Positions 1 to 11,608 of a DNA stretch of 64,000 bases are shown in pieces (the stretch's first letter is position 1; the number at the start of each line of letters is the position of its first letter). Source of the DNA: Prorocentrum cordatum. Lineage: Eukaryota > Sar > Dinophyceae > Prorocentrales > Prorocentraceae. The notes below the pieces were generated by a model that saw only the letters and a list, made by a program, of their open reading frames with translations, was not told where the DNA came from and made no database searches. The DNA lies in contig CAUYUJ010018889.1 of NCBI GenBank assembly GCA_963575745.1, positions 1 through 64,000 on the forward strand, in the 5' to 3' direction. The translations under genes were made by a program, and so were the position numbers.

Positions 1-979
1 CGGCGACAGCACCACCATCAGACCGGCCACCGAGAAGACCAGGAGGGGCAGACGAGGCGGAGAGAGCAGCTTCCCGAGGACGACAATGCTCTTCGACCTC
101 GCATCTCCATCGCTCGCTCGACCTCCCGACCGCGCCGGCAACACTTGGGCAGATGCGCCGCGCAGAGGCACCGAGGCCGAAAGGGTGCGCATCCGAGGCG
201 TGCACCTGGTCGCGCCACTCGGCCCCCCACTCCATTGTAAAAATCGGGCGGACGCACCGTAGTCTCCATAACTCTTTGCGAACGCCAATCCAGAGGTCGA
301 CAACCTCACTCCTGTTTTACTCGATTTACGCATAGACATCACCCAAGAAGCCGAGAGCCTCTCTGCGAAGTAGAGGGTCCAAGTAACATGCCCGTCCACC
401 ACCTGAAGAACAGATCCGCTAGCACGACCGCGCAGGAGGATCATCTAAGGCAAGTCGCAGCCTCCAGAGGCCACGCCGACGGATAGAAAGCTCTGTCCCG
501 AATTAAGCTCCAGCCCGAGGAAGGAGGCATTTCCCGAGGCAGACTCCAGCTCGTGGACACCGAGGCGCCCGGCTTCGAGGGTGGAGTGAATTCGAAACAC
601 TGTCGAGTCCACGGCGTCGGCATTCTGGCCGAAAACGACGAAGTTGTCGACATAACCTGCGACGCGCACCCCCGTGAAATCGTCGAGCGGGGCGGCTGGG
701 TCGCCGCCCGCGACGAGGTTCGACCCATCGACGCCGGCGTCGCCCAGGGCATTCAACAGCACGGACTGCGCGATGCGCATCGCCCAACTCCACCCCATGG
801 ATAGGACTGCGAGGACTGGCTAGAAGGGCCCCTGGACCCACCCTGCGGCCGTCAACCAGCGCAAGCCCAGCAACTCCAGCATCGATAGGGGGAAGGGCAG
901 GAAAATCCTGAAGCTCTGCCGGCAGGCTCATATGATAAACACAAGTGTCGATGTTACACGGCCCCACAAAGACGTCGGC
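1..979 (-). pseudogene. Element A RT palm and RNase H-like region
   Basis: From 979 one frame reads DVFVGPCNIDTCVYHMSLPAEL (matching the RT motif A region by position). A frameshift and a TAG follow near 820. The next frame gives PVLAVLSMGWSWAM, then GYVDNFVVFG at about 655-625, the catalytic YxDD box with the second Asp replaced by Asn, and FLGLEL. Past a stop at 445 the sequence continues in shifted frames with VVDGHVT, LWIGVRKELWRLR and HASDAHPFGLG at about 130-300, which looks like the first Asp motif of an RNase H fold. It runs to the window edge without a visible end. Confidence 0.6.
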
Positions 980-1475
980 CCTCGGGATTCAACAGACTCA
1001 TGAGCAGCAGCGGTGGGAAGGCAGGTAGCATGAGGTTTTTTCTTCAAGAAAATATCCCCGCAAAGCAACCTAACAGCCATGTGTATGAGCATATATGGAA
1101 GCATTCTTCTTTAGATTCAAGTTCGGATTTGACTGGAAGCGAAACGCTGCGATCAATAGTGGACGCGTCTGCAAAGGAGGCACTACTATCAACGAGACGC
1201 TTCTCCGATGGCGCCGAGGTGGTTCCCGTGCGTACCTGCGCGCACGGAACGCACCTCCGATGGCGCCGAGGTGCTCCCGTGCGTACCTGCAGGCACGGAA
1301 CGCACCTCCTATGGCGCCGAGGTGGCTCCCGTGCGTGCCTGCGCGCGCGGAATGAGCTCCGCCGGATTCTCCCGGTTTCTGCCGGCTTCCGCCCGGACCC
1401 CCCTGGAGTGTCATGATGCTTTCTTTTGACCCTACTAGAAACCTATCAGCACAAGCTGCTAGGTTTTTAAATATA
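970..1475. other. Non-coding insertion splitting the element A RT
   Basis: About 500 bp between the RT fingers (ending near 1475) and the RT palm (starting near 979) shows no RT-like sequence in any frame. The part next to the fingers is AT-rich (1455-1490, TTTTTAAATATATTTTTAAT on the plus strand). The rest contains three copies of a 51-bp repeat. I see no clear splice sites or target-site duplication, so it may be an insertion, an intron or decayed RT sequence. Confidence 0.4.
1203..1350. repeat. Three 51-bp tandem repeats
   Basis: Three adjacent units begin at about 1203, 1255 and 1307, each with ATGGCGCCGAGGTG, then CTCCCGTGCGT, then a GCACGGAACGCAC end. Units 1 and 2 are closest; unit 3 ends in AATGAGC instead. 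Confidence 0.85.
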
Positions 1476-2283
1476 TTTTTAATACAGAAAACGCGGCAAC
1501 GCGGGCATATAATATTAGCCTGAGCGCACCCGACTTTTTCGCAACGCTGGGGCGGCCCGCGGCGAGCTCCACGGCGGCCATTCCTCGGTCGACAAGCCCA
1601 CGAAGGAAAGCGGCGCATCGAGCAGGGGGCGAGCTTAAAAGCGGACCCACGCACGGCCCCAAAGGACAAGCTTCTCGAATCAAACTGCGGGCCTCGTCAG
1701 AGGGCCTTAGCAAGTTCTCTCGGGCGCGGCCGATCCATTCAGAGTCGCCAGGGCTGAGAAGACCACTCAAGGGAACTGGGCGGGCCCCCTCGCTTGGCCA
1801 GGAAACGAGGCCCTGGGAAACGGTCGCCGAGTGGTCCCAGCCGAGTCGCACAGACCACTAGCGGCGCAGAGCTCACCGAGGGCTCCCGCGCCCGCAGGGA
1901 GGTCGGCTGGCTGGGGGCCCACATCGCGGACCTGCCTGCCTATGCGATCGAGGGCGTTCCTCTGGCATGGGGTGGGATTCGCAGAGCGGCGGGCCGGCCC
2001 ATGGCCGCAAGCACTGTTGAAGGGGAGAAATTGCCTCGCTGGCCCAATCAACGGAATACTTAACCTTGCGACGGCGTCGACAGACGCCCCTACTCACAGA
2101 GGCGGCATCGCGACCAGGCCTGGAGGGAGGGGAGAGGAGCGGAAGAGGGAAGATGTCTCTGGCACGAGCAGAGGCAGCGCCATCAGGTGTCATGCCCGGC
2201 CGCGGCGCAGCGGTCGGAGAGGGCCCAATTATCAGATCGCCACGCGCCGGTGCCCTCTCGCCGACGCCGGCGGGGGAGTTCAC
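1459..2283 (-). pseudogene. Element A linker and RT N-terminal (fingers) region
   Basis: Reading shifts between three frames: ARDIFPLPLLSPP and GVCRRRRK at about 2170-2080, then TPCQRNALDRIGRQV at about 1965-1925, then an open segment 1851-1459 with AAFLRGLVDRGM and the RT fingers motif KKSGALRLILYARVA. The last matches the fingers pattern KKxGxLRLIxDxRxxN. The Asp-bearing position reads YAR here, a degenerate residue. Coding similarity stops at about 1475, where unrelated AT-rich sequence begins. It resumes at about 980 in another frame. Confidence 0.55.
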
Positions 2284-3467
2284 CCCTGCTCCTTGTCCCC
2301 TCCCTTCTTGGAATTGCGCGGCTGGCGGTTGGCGTTCCGCTCTTCCCGCGCCTTGCGCCTCTCCTTCATCGCCGAAACTTGCTTGGCGAGCTCCTGCGCG
2401 ATCCAGTCTTGCAGCTCCGGGGCCACGCAGACGTTGCCCCTCGCGAGGTCGGATCCCAGGAAGAGGTGGGAGTCGACCTTGTCCTCAGCGCCAATGATGC
2501 GATCTCGATATCGCTCTTCTTGCACCTGGAGAGACCGCCCCAGCATCTCGAAGGCCGCGACCTCCGCGATGTTTAACTAGTCATAGCAAGCGGCCGTCTC
2601 CAGCGCCGCGCATACACGGAGGTGTTCCTCCACCCCTGACTCCGAGCCGTTCGGGCGAGCCTCCACCTTCCAGCGGTTGTGCCTGGCAACTGGCGGCCCG
2701 CCGTTGGCGACGTTGAACTTACTTACCCAGAGGAGAGTCCGCGGCTCACGGACGGGCCAGTCCGCAAACGGCGCGACCGTGAAGGTGGAGACGGCTGCCC
2801 TGAACTCACGGTAGCGGACGCTTTGCGAGTCGACGCACACGGGCTGAACTCGCAAGTCGAAAGCCGCGGCCCCAGCGGCGCCACCGCCACCGGGCGCCGC
2901 GCCAGCAGCCGCGAGGGGGCCTCCTCCTGGCCCGGCGGCGGGGGGCGCAGCGGCCGCTGCCACACCCGCGGCAGCCCCCGCGGCTCCCGCTCCGCCGACG
3001 GAGCCCGCGGGGGCGGCTTCAGCGGCGGCGCCGCCCACCGGGGCGCCCGCGGGCGCACCCGCCGCGACGGGCACGGGAAGGCCCACGGCGGCGGGTGGCA
3101 CCAGGGCGCCCGCGGGGGCGCCAGCAGCGCCCGGCCCTCCGAGGGCGGCCGCCAAGGCGGCTAGGCCACCCCCTCCTGGAGCGGCCGCTGCGGCGGGCGG
3201 CGGGCCAGGCTTGAAGACCACCACCCTTTCGTGCCATAGAACTGGCTCAAGAACGTTGTACCTCACCACGAAGAAGTCGCCCTCGTCGCGGTGCACCGGC
3301 GCTGGAGCGGCCGCGCCGCCCACAAGCGGCGGCACACCGCCCTGCATGCCCTGAGGCAGGCGCACGGCCTCGACGATGTCTGCCGCCGCTGCGGTGTCCT
3401 CGTCATAGTCATCATCGTCTGGGGTAAGGATCGTGTATACCCCAGGGCCGGCCGCAGCGGCCATCAC
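2280..3467 (-). pseudogene. Element A gag-like region with one in-frame TAG
   Basis: Two open segments in the same frame (3467-2580 and 2576-2280) are separated by a single TAG at 2577-2579. The N-terminus has an acidic DDDDYDED run, then about 100 residues of Ala/Gly/Pro low complexity. The conserved-looking part follows: FADWPVREPRTLLWVSKF, then after the stop LGRSLQVQEERYRDRI, a DSHLFLGSDLARGN segment, and a charged helix ending KERRKAREER. The sequence on both sides reads as one continuous domain, so TAG probably replaced CAG (Gln) by one C-to-T change. Readthrough is possible but the stop sits mid-domain, not between gag and pol. The start overlaps the ORF1 stop. Confidence 0.6.
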
Positions 3468-3904
3468 TGCTCGGCGGGGCTGAAGATGCCTCGACGCTTC
3501 AGCGCCAGCGCCTCCAGCTGCAGCCGCGCCTGCTTCGCGATCGGTTCAGTCTCGATCGCCCCCGCCGTCGACGCCCGCACGGAGGGCGGCGCGCGATGGG
3601 CCGCGGAGGCCCACGCAAGGGGTAGGCGCCCAAGCAGGAAACCGACGCTGACCAGGAGCGCACCCCACAGCAGCAAACTCAGCAGGGACGAGCTGCTCGC
3701 CTCCTGCTTGATCACGTCGCCGCAGCTTCCGGTTGGGCAAGTCGGGCAGTCGCAGTTGACTACGGGGCGGCAGTCAGGGCACAGGACGCGACTGGCCCAG
3801 GAGAGGACGGCCGCCGAGGTGGAGGTGACCAGGGAGTTGGCGGCCCCCTCAAAAAGCACCTTCGCCCTGCCCAAGATGGGCATGGGGGGAAAGAGCTTGA
3901 ACAA
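3464..3904 (-). CDS. Element A ORF1: Cys cluster plus one transmembrane helix
   Basis: An intact 146-residue ORF. Residues 42-61 hold six cysteines (CPDC, CDC, C, C spacing), which could bind metal or form disulphides. Residues about 73-96 are a hydrophobic helix (SLLSLLLWGALLVSVGFLLG), followed by an Ala/Arg-rich tail. Its TGA stop overlaps the next ORF's ATG as TGATG, an arrangement suited to termination-reinitiation or to translation from one RNA. A membrane-anchored Cys protein ahead of a gag-like gene is unusual for a retroelement. It could be an anchor for particles or a co-opted host fragment; no function can be assigned. The reading frame is intact while the downstream polyprotein is not, so it may simply have escaped damage through its small size. 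Confidence 0.6.
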   Translation of the reverse strand: MFKLFPPMPILGRAKVLFEGAANSLVTSTSAAVLSWASRVLCPDCRPVVNCDCPTCPTGSCGDVIKQEASSSSLLSLLLWGALLVSVGFLLGRLPLAWASAAHRAPPSVRASTAGAIETEPIAKQARLQLEALALKRRGIFSPAEQ

Positions 3905-3954
3905 GAAACCGAATTACGGCACACTCGTCAGCTGGCTCTTGCTTCCACTTTGAA

Positions 3955-4607
3955 AAGAGGAGATACGTAGCCATAGGTCGTAACACGTCGTAAGTCGTAG
4001 TGATAACCAGAATAACAATAATACGTCGTAGAACTACTAGAAGCACAAATGATCGCAAAACTAATGATAGTAACATGTTAGGAGAGAAAGAGTCGTAGTC
4101 GTAGTCGTCGTCCGTAGTAGTTTACAGTGTAGTAGGTAGTAGTAGTAGGTAGTAGTATTTAATAGTATGAGTAGTAGTAAGTAGTCGTAGTCTTATCGTA
4201 GTCGTCGTAGTAGTCGGAGTTAGTCGAAGTAGTAGTAGTAGTAGTAGTAGTATAGTAGTAGTCAGTAGTAGTAGTCGTACTCCTAGTAGTATCATTTATA
4301 TTACGGGAGGGTTGGGCAGTCTTTCTTGTTAGCTAAGTTAAGTAGTAAGTAGTAGCAGTAGTAATAGTAGTCGTAGTCGTAGTCGTAGTAATGGTAGTAG
4401 TCGTAGTAGTAGTAGTAATAATAATAGTAACAGCAATAGTAATAATACTCGTAGTAGTAGTAGGAGGAGTAGTAGTAGTAGTAGTAGTAGGAGGGAGTAG
4501 TAGTAGCAGCAGTAGTAGTAGTAGTAGGAGTAGTAGTAGTAGTAGTAGCAGTAGTATTGGTAGTGGTAGTGGTAGTGGTAGTGGTAGTGGTAGTGGTAGT
4601 GATAGTG

Positions 4608-4658
<51 letters not shown>

Positions 4659-4980
4659 AGAGTACGAGTAGTAGTAGTAGTAGTAGTAGTAATAATAGTA
4701 GTAGTAGTCGTAGTAGTTGTTGTTGCTGTAGTAGTGGTGGTAGTAGTACTACTAGTGGCTGTAGTAGCAGTAGCAGCAATACTGGTGGTAGTAGTAGTAG
4801 TAGTAGTAAGACAAGATTAGTAGTAGCAGTAGTAGTAACAGTAGTAGTACGAGTAGTCGTTGCAGTAGTTGTTGTTGTCGTGATAGTAGTAGCCGTCGTA
4901 GTATTACTAAAAGAACAATAGAAGTAGTAATCGTAACAGTAATAATAGTGTACTTGTACTAGTAGTAGAACTAATAGTAA
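3955..4980 (+). repeat. Degenerate (TAG)n trinucleotide tract
   Basis: About 1 kb of TAG repeats on the plus strand, interrupted by GTC, GTG and TAA variants and by a non-repetitive patch near 4290-4335. Long apparent Ser, Val or Leu runs in translation are artefacts of the repeat. Confidence 0.95.
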
Positions 4981-5642
<662 letters not shown>

Positions 5643-5725
5643 AATTGCAAGGCTGGTAAATTTGAAACGAATGCGCGGGGCGCTAAGGCGAGAGCAGCCC
5701 TCGCGCGCGCGCTGTCGCAAGAGGC

Positions 5726-5774
<49 letters not shown>

Positions 5775-5894
5775 GAAAACGAAACAACAAAAACAAAAAC
5801 GTTGCACGCGCGCGCGCCGTCGCCTGGGCGCGCCAAAATCCCTCGCAAACCGAAGGTACCGCACGAAATCGAAAGCCCCGAAAACACATGCATT
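5643..5894. repeat. Spacer with (CA)n microsatellite
   Basis: A short GC-rich segment containing about 21 CA units at 5731-5773 followed by an A-rich stretch. No gene seen. Confidence 0.85.
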
Positions 5895-6980
5895 ACCCTG
5901 GCGAAAAAAAAAAACAACCGCGCGTTGTTGTGAGTAGCGCGGCTGCGAACAGCCTCTTCGGTGGAGCCCATCTGACGGGCGCGACACGCGCGGGGGGCGC
6001 GCCGAACTGAGCGCGGCGGTGCCATGCGAACGCAACCACTGGGGCCTCTGGCGGAGCTCCCTTTGGGGCCACGAAACGTGAAAAAGGCATGCCGAAATGC
6101 ACGCGGCGGCGCCATGAGGAACGCAGCCACTGGGGCCATCGGTGGAGCTCCCTTTGGGGCCACGAAACGGGCGATGGGTGCGCCGAAACGAATGCGGCGG
6201 CGCCATGAGAACGGAGCCAGTGGGGCCTTCGGTGGAGCTCCCCACGGGGCCACGAAACGCGCGAAAGACGCGTGCCACGACGCGTGCGGCTGCGCCATGC
6301 GAGCGCAGCCACTGGGGCCTTCGGAGGAGCTCCCTCTGGGGCCACGAAATGTGTGAGGGATGTGCCGCAAAGCGTGCGGCCCAGGCGAACGCAGCCTTTG
6401 GGGCCTCCGGTGGAGCTCCCTATGGCGCGCGAGTGGTGCACCGAAACGAATGCGGCAGTGCCATGCAGACGCAGCCACTGGGGCCTTTGGTGGGGCCCCC
6501 CCCCATGCCACGACATGTGTGAAGGGGTGTGCCGAAACGGATGCGGCAGTGCCGTGCGAACGCGGCCCCTGTGGCTTTCGGTCGGTGGGGTTCCCTCGTT
6601 GGCCACAAAAGGTGTGATGGGTGTGCCTAAACGGGCGCGGCGGTGCCATGCAGACGCAGCCACTGAGGCCTTCGGTGGGGGTCCCTATGGGGCCACGGAA
6701 CATTTGAGTGGTGTGCCGAAACGCACGCGGCGGTGCCATGCGAACGCAATCATCGGGGATTTCGGTGGAGCTCCCTCTGTGGTCACGAAACGTGGGAGGG
6801 GTGTGCCGAAACGGGCGGGGCGGTGCCTTGCGAACGCAGCCACTGAGGCCGTCGGTGGAGCCCCCAATAGAAGCAGGGGCAGAGGCAAGGATGGGAGAAA
6901 GGAGGAGGGGGGAAGGAGTGAGGGACGCGGAGCGCTGCCTCTTCGAAACGAGGACCCAACACCACAGAATTGCTGGGAAT
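5895..6980 (+). repeat. Composite satellite element, copy A (plus)
   Basis: The left end CCTGGCGAA at 5896 is followed by diverged sequence with CTTCTTCGGTGG-like CCTCTTCGGTGG. About ten degenerate 90-bp satellite units follow (each with CCACTGGGGCC, GGAGCTCC, GGGGCCACGAAACG, GTGCCGAAA), to about 6875. A purine-rich patch comes next, then the right end CTTCGAAACGAGGACCCAAC and ACCACAGAATTGCTGGGAA. This is the most diverged of four copies. The 90-bp unit keeps several frames open, so long ORFs here are not genes. Confidence 0.85.
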
Positions 6981-7684
6981 AAGAATGGCACCGCAAACAA
7001 GATTTTCAAGCAAAAGAAAAACTTGCGATCGCGCTCGTGCGAATTCTGAAGACAACCAATAGGTGTTGTTCAACACATTACCAAATGCTACCACTCGTGC
7101 CTCTTGTGCGCGCAAGTCGAAATCATTTGGCCGCCCGTGCGCTCGTGCTGGGGGGCACGACCCTTACCAAAGAAAACCATGCGGGCCACTCGCGCGCGTC
7201 GGCCACGCGCGCATGTCGAAATATGTCCAACAACCTTGTTTTTCACCGACGCGAGGACACCATCATTGTCATCGGCGTGATCAACATTAGCGCCGTCATT
7301 CCCCTTGCCGTCGTCTTTGCCGCCATCGTCACCAGCATCGTTACTACCATCATCGTGTCTGCGGGTGTCTACGTCGCCATGGTACAGCGCCCGCCAAATT
7401 CACAGACTCACACGGAGATGACCGCGCGTCCGCGCGGCCTGCGAGACGCGTTGCGAAGTTCCCAACGGTCAGCGCCACCGCGGCCACGTCGGTCGCGCCA
7501 GACTAGCTGGCCGCTCTGCGCGCGAGCCTGCGCACGCTAGCACGGCCGCAGCGAATGCACCACCCAGCGCCAACCAGCCATCGCAATCGCCGCCGCATGG
7601 GTTTTGCAAACCAGGTTGCGGGTGTGCGGGTGGGATGTTTGCTCGAGAATGGGAGGTGGTCGCGCGCGAGGACGTCAGTCAATT
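6981..7684. other. No recognisable gene
   Basis: Mixed-composition sequence. A plus-strand frame at 7037-7540 is open but has no recognisable domain; its hydrophobic part comes from an ATC-rich patch (7258-7380). I see no repeat structure. Confidence 0.5.
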
Positions 7685-7970
7685 GCACCACATAGGTGGC
7701 ACAACATAGGTTGCACAACAAAGATTGCACAACATAGCCTGCACAACGAAGATTGCAAAGCATAAATCACAACATAGATTGCACCTCAATGGTTGCGCCA
7801 TGTCGATTGCGCACCACATGGATTGCACCACCTATATTGCAAAATACGCATTGCACCACGTAAGTTGCACAACACAGACGGAACAACCTGTGTTAAACAA
7901 CATAGAGTACACGACATCTAGTTCACCGCATTGATTGCGCCACATGGATCGCGACACAAAGATTACACAA
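7685..7970. repeat. Minisatellite, about 15-bp unit (TTGCACAACATAG)
   Basis: Around 18 degenerate units of TTGCACAACATAG, spaced 13-16 bp, with variants such as TTGCACCACATGG and TTGCAAAATACGC. Confidence 0.85.
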
Positions 7971-8084
7971 CATATAAGCTATACGTAGAGAAAGATATAG
8001 GAAAGAAAACAAAACAGCAAACTGGTTAGGCCCACGATAGCTGACATGTTTTACTCAAACCAGCAAAACGTGTTTAGCAGCCGT

Positions 8085-8800
8085 AGCCTGTTTTGCCAAT
8101 GGCGACCCTCTTGTGGGTCCTTCTGGAGCCGAGGGGGCGTAATGGGCTGTCCTGGAAGTCTGGGGCAACATTGTGCCGTCTTGGGCAGGTCATGGCGATA
8201 TTCGAGGTCTCTTGGCGTCGCGAACAGGCCGTCGACGGCCATCTTCACCCATCTCGAGGCCGAAATAACAACCCCAGAAGCCGAAAACAGGTCCTGGACC
8301 TGGAGCGAAATTCGGTTACCAAGGGTGGAAGGGGGGGAATTCGGAAACACGAGAGTTCCCCGGACCCGCGCCCACAAAATCTGGGGGGCATCGCTGCGGT
8401 TTCTTTGTTTCTATTGTGTCGTCGTGGCGTGTCGTAGCGCTCTTTGCGTTATTCTTGGAACGTGCCTTGGCCACCTCCAGCCGTCGTTGGATCGTCGTGG
8501 AGCCGCTTGAGCGTCTTGGGGTTGTCGAATGGCCATTTTGGTGAGGTCCGAACGGGTTTCTTGGAACCGTTTTGGGGCCATCCTGGAGGTCTTTTGGGCA
8601 GTCTTGGCGCCCTCTTGGGTCAGCTTGGGCCCCTCTGGGCCATCCTGGACGCCTCTTGGCGTCGTCCTGGGGCCGACTTGAGCCCACCTTGGGCAGTTTT
8701 GGGCCGTCGTGAGCCTCTCCTGGAACCATGCTGGGGCATCTTGTGGCTCTCGTGGGCCTTGCGTGGCTGGTGCTGCACGCTGTTGGCGCCCCATTGGGCC
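8085..8800. repeat. Degenerate 15-bp minisatellite (TTGGGCCGTCCTGGG type)
   Basis: Loose repetition of CTTGGGC, CCATCCTGG and CGTCTTGG words at about 15-bp spacing, densest at 8560-8800. The same family recurs in the other orientation at 13,840-14,060 and 44,045-44,400, and at 63,655-63,745. An open minus-strand frame (9227-8316) through it is repeat-driven and not called as a gene. Confidence 0.65.
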
Positions 8801-10070
8801 ATCTTGTGGTAGTCTTGGGTGCCTCGTGGACCATCTCGGACGCTCTGAAGACGAAGAAAGCGAATACGCTGAAATGAATGAAAAACGGATGGGGATCAAT
8901 GATTTCAACTCGCGGAAACCCTTGGAGATACTCTTGGAGCCTTCTTGGCGCGTGCTCGGCCGTCTTGGAGGCGTGTGAAAATAAGTGTGGCTCCGTAGTG
9001 GCCCGTCTAGGGCATGTTTGGGCAAGATTGGCGGTCTCCTGGCGCAGGTTGGATAAATTGTGACTTCGACTACTCCTGAAGCCGAAATAACCCACCAGAG
9101 CTCCGAAATTGAGCCCTAGACCCCCAAGGTCAAAATTGGATACCCAGGGGGTGGCCCCATTTGTCATTGTGTACCGGCGGGGGCCAGGGGGGCAACATTT
9201 ATTGTTCCACGCTCGGTAACAGCCCACGATTGCCCATCGGACCGCCTTATGTCAGGTCTCACGTCTCAACAAGTTGACTCAGCAGCATCCTGGCCTCAGA
9301 AAGCCATGCTCGTGCTAAACAGCATCCTGCCTAGAACAGGTCGTGGCCGAAGACGATGTCGCCAGGCACCCATGCAGGAACTCGCGGTGTATAACAGGAG
9401 GCATCTGACGAAAGAATCTGTCTTGCCACCAGCATACTTGATGCGGGACACTGTCGACTGCAAACGAAACATGCCTGCGCCGACGCGCTTGTACTGGATG
9501 GGGCCACGCGTCGCGCAAGGCGCGAAATGGTCAACCTAGATCTACAGACAGAGAAAGAGACAGGAAGAGAAGAAGAGAGAGGGCGAGAGCAGGGTCAGAG
9601 AGAGAGATAGAGAGAGAGAGAGAGAAATAACGAAATACATTACTATAACAAACAAAAAGCAACTGAGGCTTTGCCGGGCGCCACGTGACCTGCAGTCGCT
9701 CCGCGGGACGCACCCCTTAAGGAGGATCGAGAATGAAGAATGAGAGACGAGGAAGGATGGACGAGAAGGGAGCAGCGATGCGAGGATCGCCCGCGCCCGG
9801 CGCCCCTGGATGGCGGCTGGGCTCGCTGAAACAAGCACGTGGTACGTCCCGTATGCCATCTTCTCCATGCACAAACTGCTGCCGCGTGCGCCACGGGGGC
9901 ACTCCTGTCACGACCTTCCGCGGCCGCGGCCCGGAGCACCAAAGAAACCCGAAGGGCAACAGCGCGGAACTCTCGAGGAGATTCACGGTGCTCGGGGAGC
10001 TCTTCTTTGGCTGGAGAGTAGCTCCTAACCGTAAGCGCAGCGCCTCGCTAAAGAAACAAGTTAAAACACC
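8801..10070. other. No recognisable gene; short GA microsatellite
   Basis: Several short overlapping open frames on both strands, none with a domain I recognise. A GA-rich microsatellite lies at about 9550-9630. Just before the next array is CTAACCGTAAGCG (10,024-10,036), whose reverse complement ends the related array at 49.1 kb. Confidence 0.5.
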
Positions 10071-11490
10071 AGGCTAAAGTACCAGGCTCTGGCACAAGGC
10101 TAGGGGCACTAGGCTCAGAGCACCAGCCTAAGAGGACCAGGCTAAGGTACCAGGCTAAGGCGCCACGGTAAGGCACCAGGCTCAGAGCACCAAGCTAAGG
10201 CACCATGCTAAGGCACCAGGCGAATGCACTGGGCTCAGGCACCGGACTAAATCACCAGGCACCAGGCTAAGGCATGGTGCTGTTAGCTGGGTGCGTTAGC
10301 CTGGTGCCTTAGCCTGGTGCCTTAGCCAAGTGCCTTAGCCTGGTGCATTAGCGTGGTGCTAGCCTGGTGCACCATGCCTTAGCCTGGTCCATTAACCTGG
10401 TGCCTTAGCCTGGTGCCATAGCCTCGTGCTGTAAGCCTGGAGGCATGGATCTAGTGCCGTTGGTCTGGCGCCGTTAATCTGGTGCATTCAAACTGGTGCC
10501 TTTAGCCCAATGCCTTCGTCTGGTGCCGTCAGTCTGGTGCCGTTAGCCTGGTGCCGTCAATCTGGTGCCGTTGGTCTGGTGCCATCAGTCTGGTGTCTTT
10601 AGCCTGGCGCCCTGGCCTGGTGCCTTCAGCCTGGTGCCGTTAGACATGGTGCCTCTATAGCCTGGTGCCTTAGCCTGGTGCCTTAGCCTGATGCCTTATC
10701 CTGGTGCCTTAGCCTGATGCTCTTACCCTGGTGCCTTAGCCTGGTGCCTTAGCCTGGTGCCTTAGCATGGTGCCTTATGATGTTAACTTGATGTTCTGAG
10801 CCTGGTGACCCTAGCCTGGTGCTCTCAGCCTGGTGCCTTTTGCCTAATGCCTTTAGCCTGGTGCCTTAGCCTGGTGCCTGAGCCTGGTGCCTGAGCCTGG
10901 GGCTGTTCGCTTGGTACCTTAGCCTGTTGCCTTAGCCTGGTGCCTTAGCCTGGTGCCTTAGCCTGGAACCTGAACCTGGTGCCCTAGCATTGTGATTTAG
11001 CCCAGTGCCTTAGCCAGGTGCATTCGCCTGGTGCCTTAGCATGGTGCCTTAGCTTGGTGCTCTGAGCCTGGTGCCTTGCCATGGCGCCTCAGCCTGGTGC
11101 CTTAGCCTGGTGCTCTTAGCATGGTGCTTTTAGCCTGGTGCCTTTTGCCTGGTGCCTTTGCCTGGTGCCTTAGCCTGGTGCCTGAGCCTGGGTCTGTTAG
11201 CCTGGTGCCTTAGCCTGGCGATTCAGCCTGATATTTTAGCTTGGTGCCTTCGCTTGGTGCCCGAGCCTGGCGCCGTAGTCTGTTGACTAGCCTGGTGTTT
11301 TAGCCCGGTGGATTAATCTGATGCCTTAGCCCAGTGCCTTAGCTTGGCGCCGTAGCCTGGTGCCTCTAGCCCGGTGCTCTTAGCCTGGTGCTTTCAGCCT
11401 GGTGCCTTGCGCCTGGTGCCTTAGCATGGCGCGTTTAGCCTGGCGCCTTTTGCATTGGTGCGTTTAGCCTGGCGCCTCACTGCGGTGCTC
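10071..11490. repeat. CCTGGTGCCTTAG minisatellite with internal inversion
   Basis: About 13-bp units. From 10,071 to about 10,275 they read CCAGGCTAAGGCA on the plus strand; from about 10,285 to 11,490 they read the reverse complement, TTAGCCTGGTGCC. Variants include GCCGTTAGTCTGG and GCTCTGAG. The switch creates an inverted repeat with about 0.2 kb arms. Confidence 0.9.
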
Positions 11491-11608
11491 TAGCCGAACC
11501 CAAAATGGCTCCCAGGACACCTCCAAGATGCCGCAAATGCTTGAAACCTAAGAAACCCGACGCACGCCCATTAGTAACCCCGCAACACAGCGTGGCGAAA
11601 AAACATTA

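Larger units (their letters stand above)
1..3904 (-). mobile_element. Degenerate retroelement A, runs off the left edge
   Basis: A minus-strand retroelement whose parts follow in the expected order: a small Cys/TM ORF, a gag-like region, an RT fingers region, an RT palm with a YVDN box, and an RNase H-like HASDA motif near the window edge. I recognise the motif set (MGWSWA, YVDN, KKSGALRL, RDIFPLP) from dinoflagellate predicted proteins; that link is recall, not a search. The polyprotein is broken by one in-frame TAG, several frameshifts and an insertion of about 0.5 kb inside the RT, so the copy is dead except possibly for ORF1. The 3' end lies outside the window, and no terminal repeat is visible at the 5' end before the TAG trinucleotide tract begins. 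Confidence 0.75.

Noticed and set aside
2577-3467. Possible host Ala/Gly-rich structural protein
   Set aside because: The C-terminal part continues beyond the TAG into a KERRKAREER segment and then RT motifs, so it belongs to element A.
8528-8542. GGCCATTTTGG resembles the core of the dinoflagellate spliced leader; CCAAAATGGCT at 11,505 resembles its complement
   Set aside because: Only 10-11 bases match, and both lie in degenerate minisatellite-like sequence with related words (CAAGATGGC). No downstream donor site or Sm-like site.
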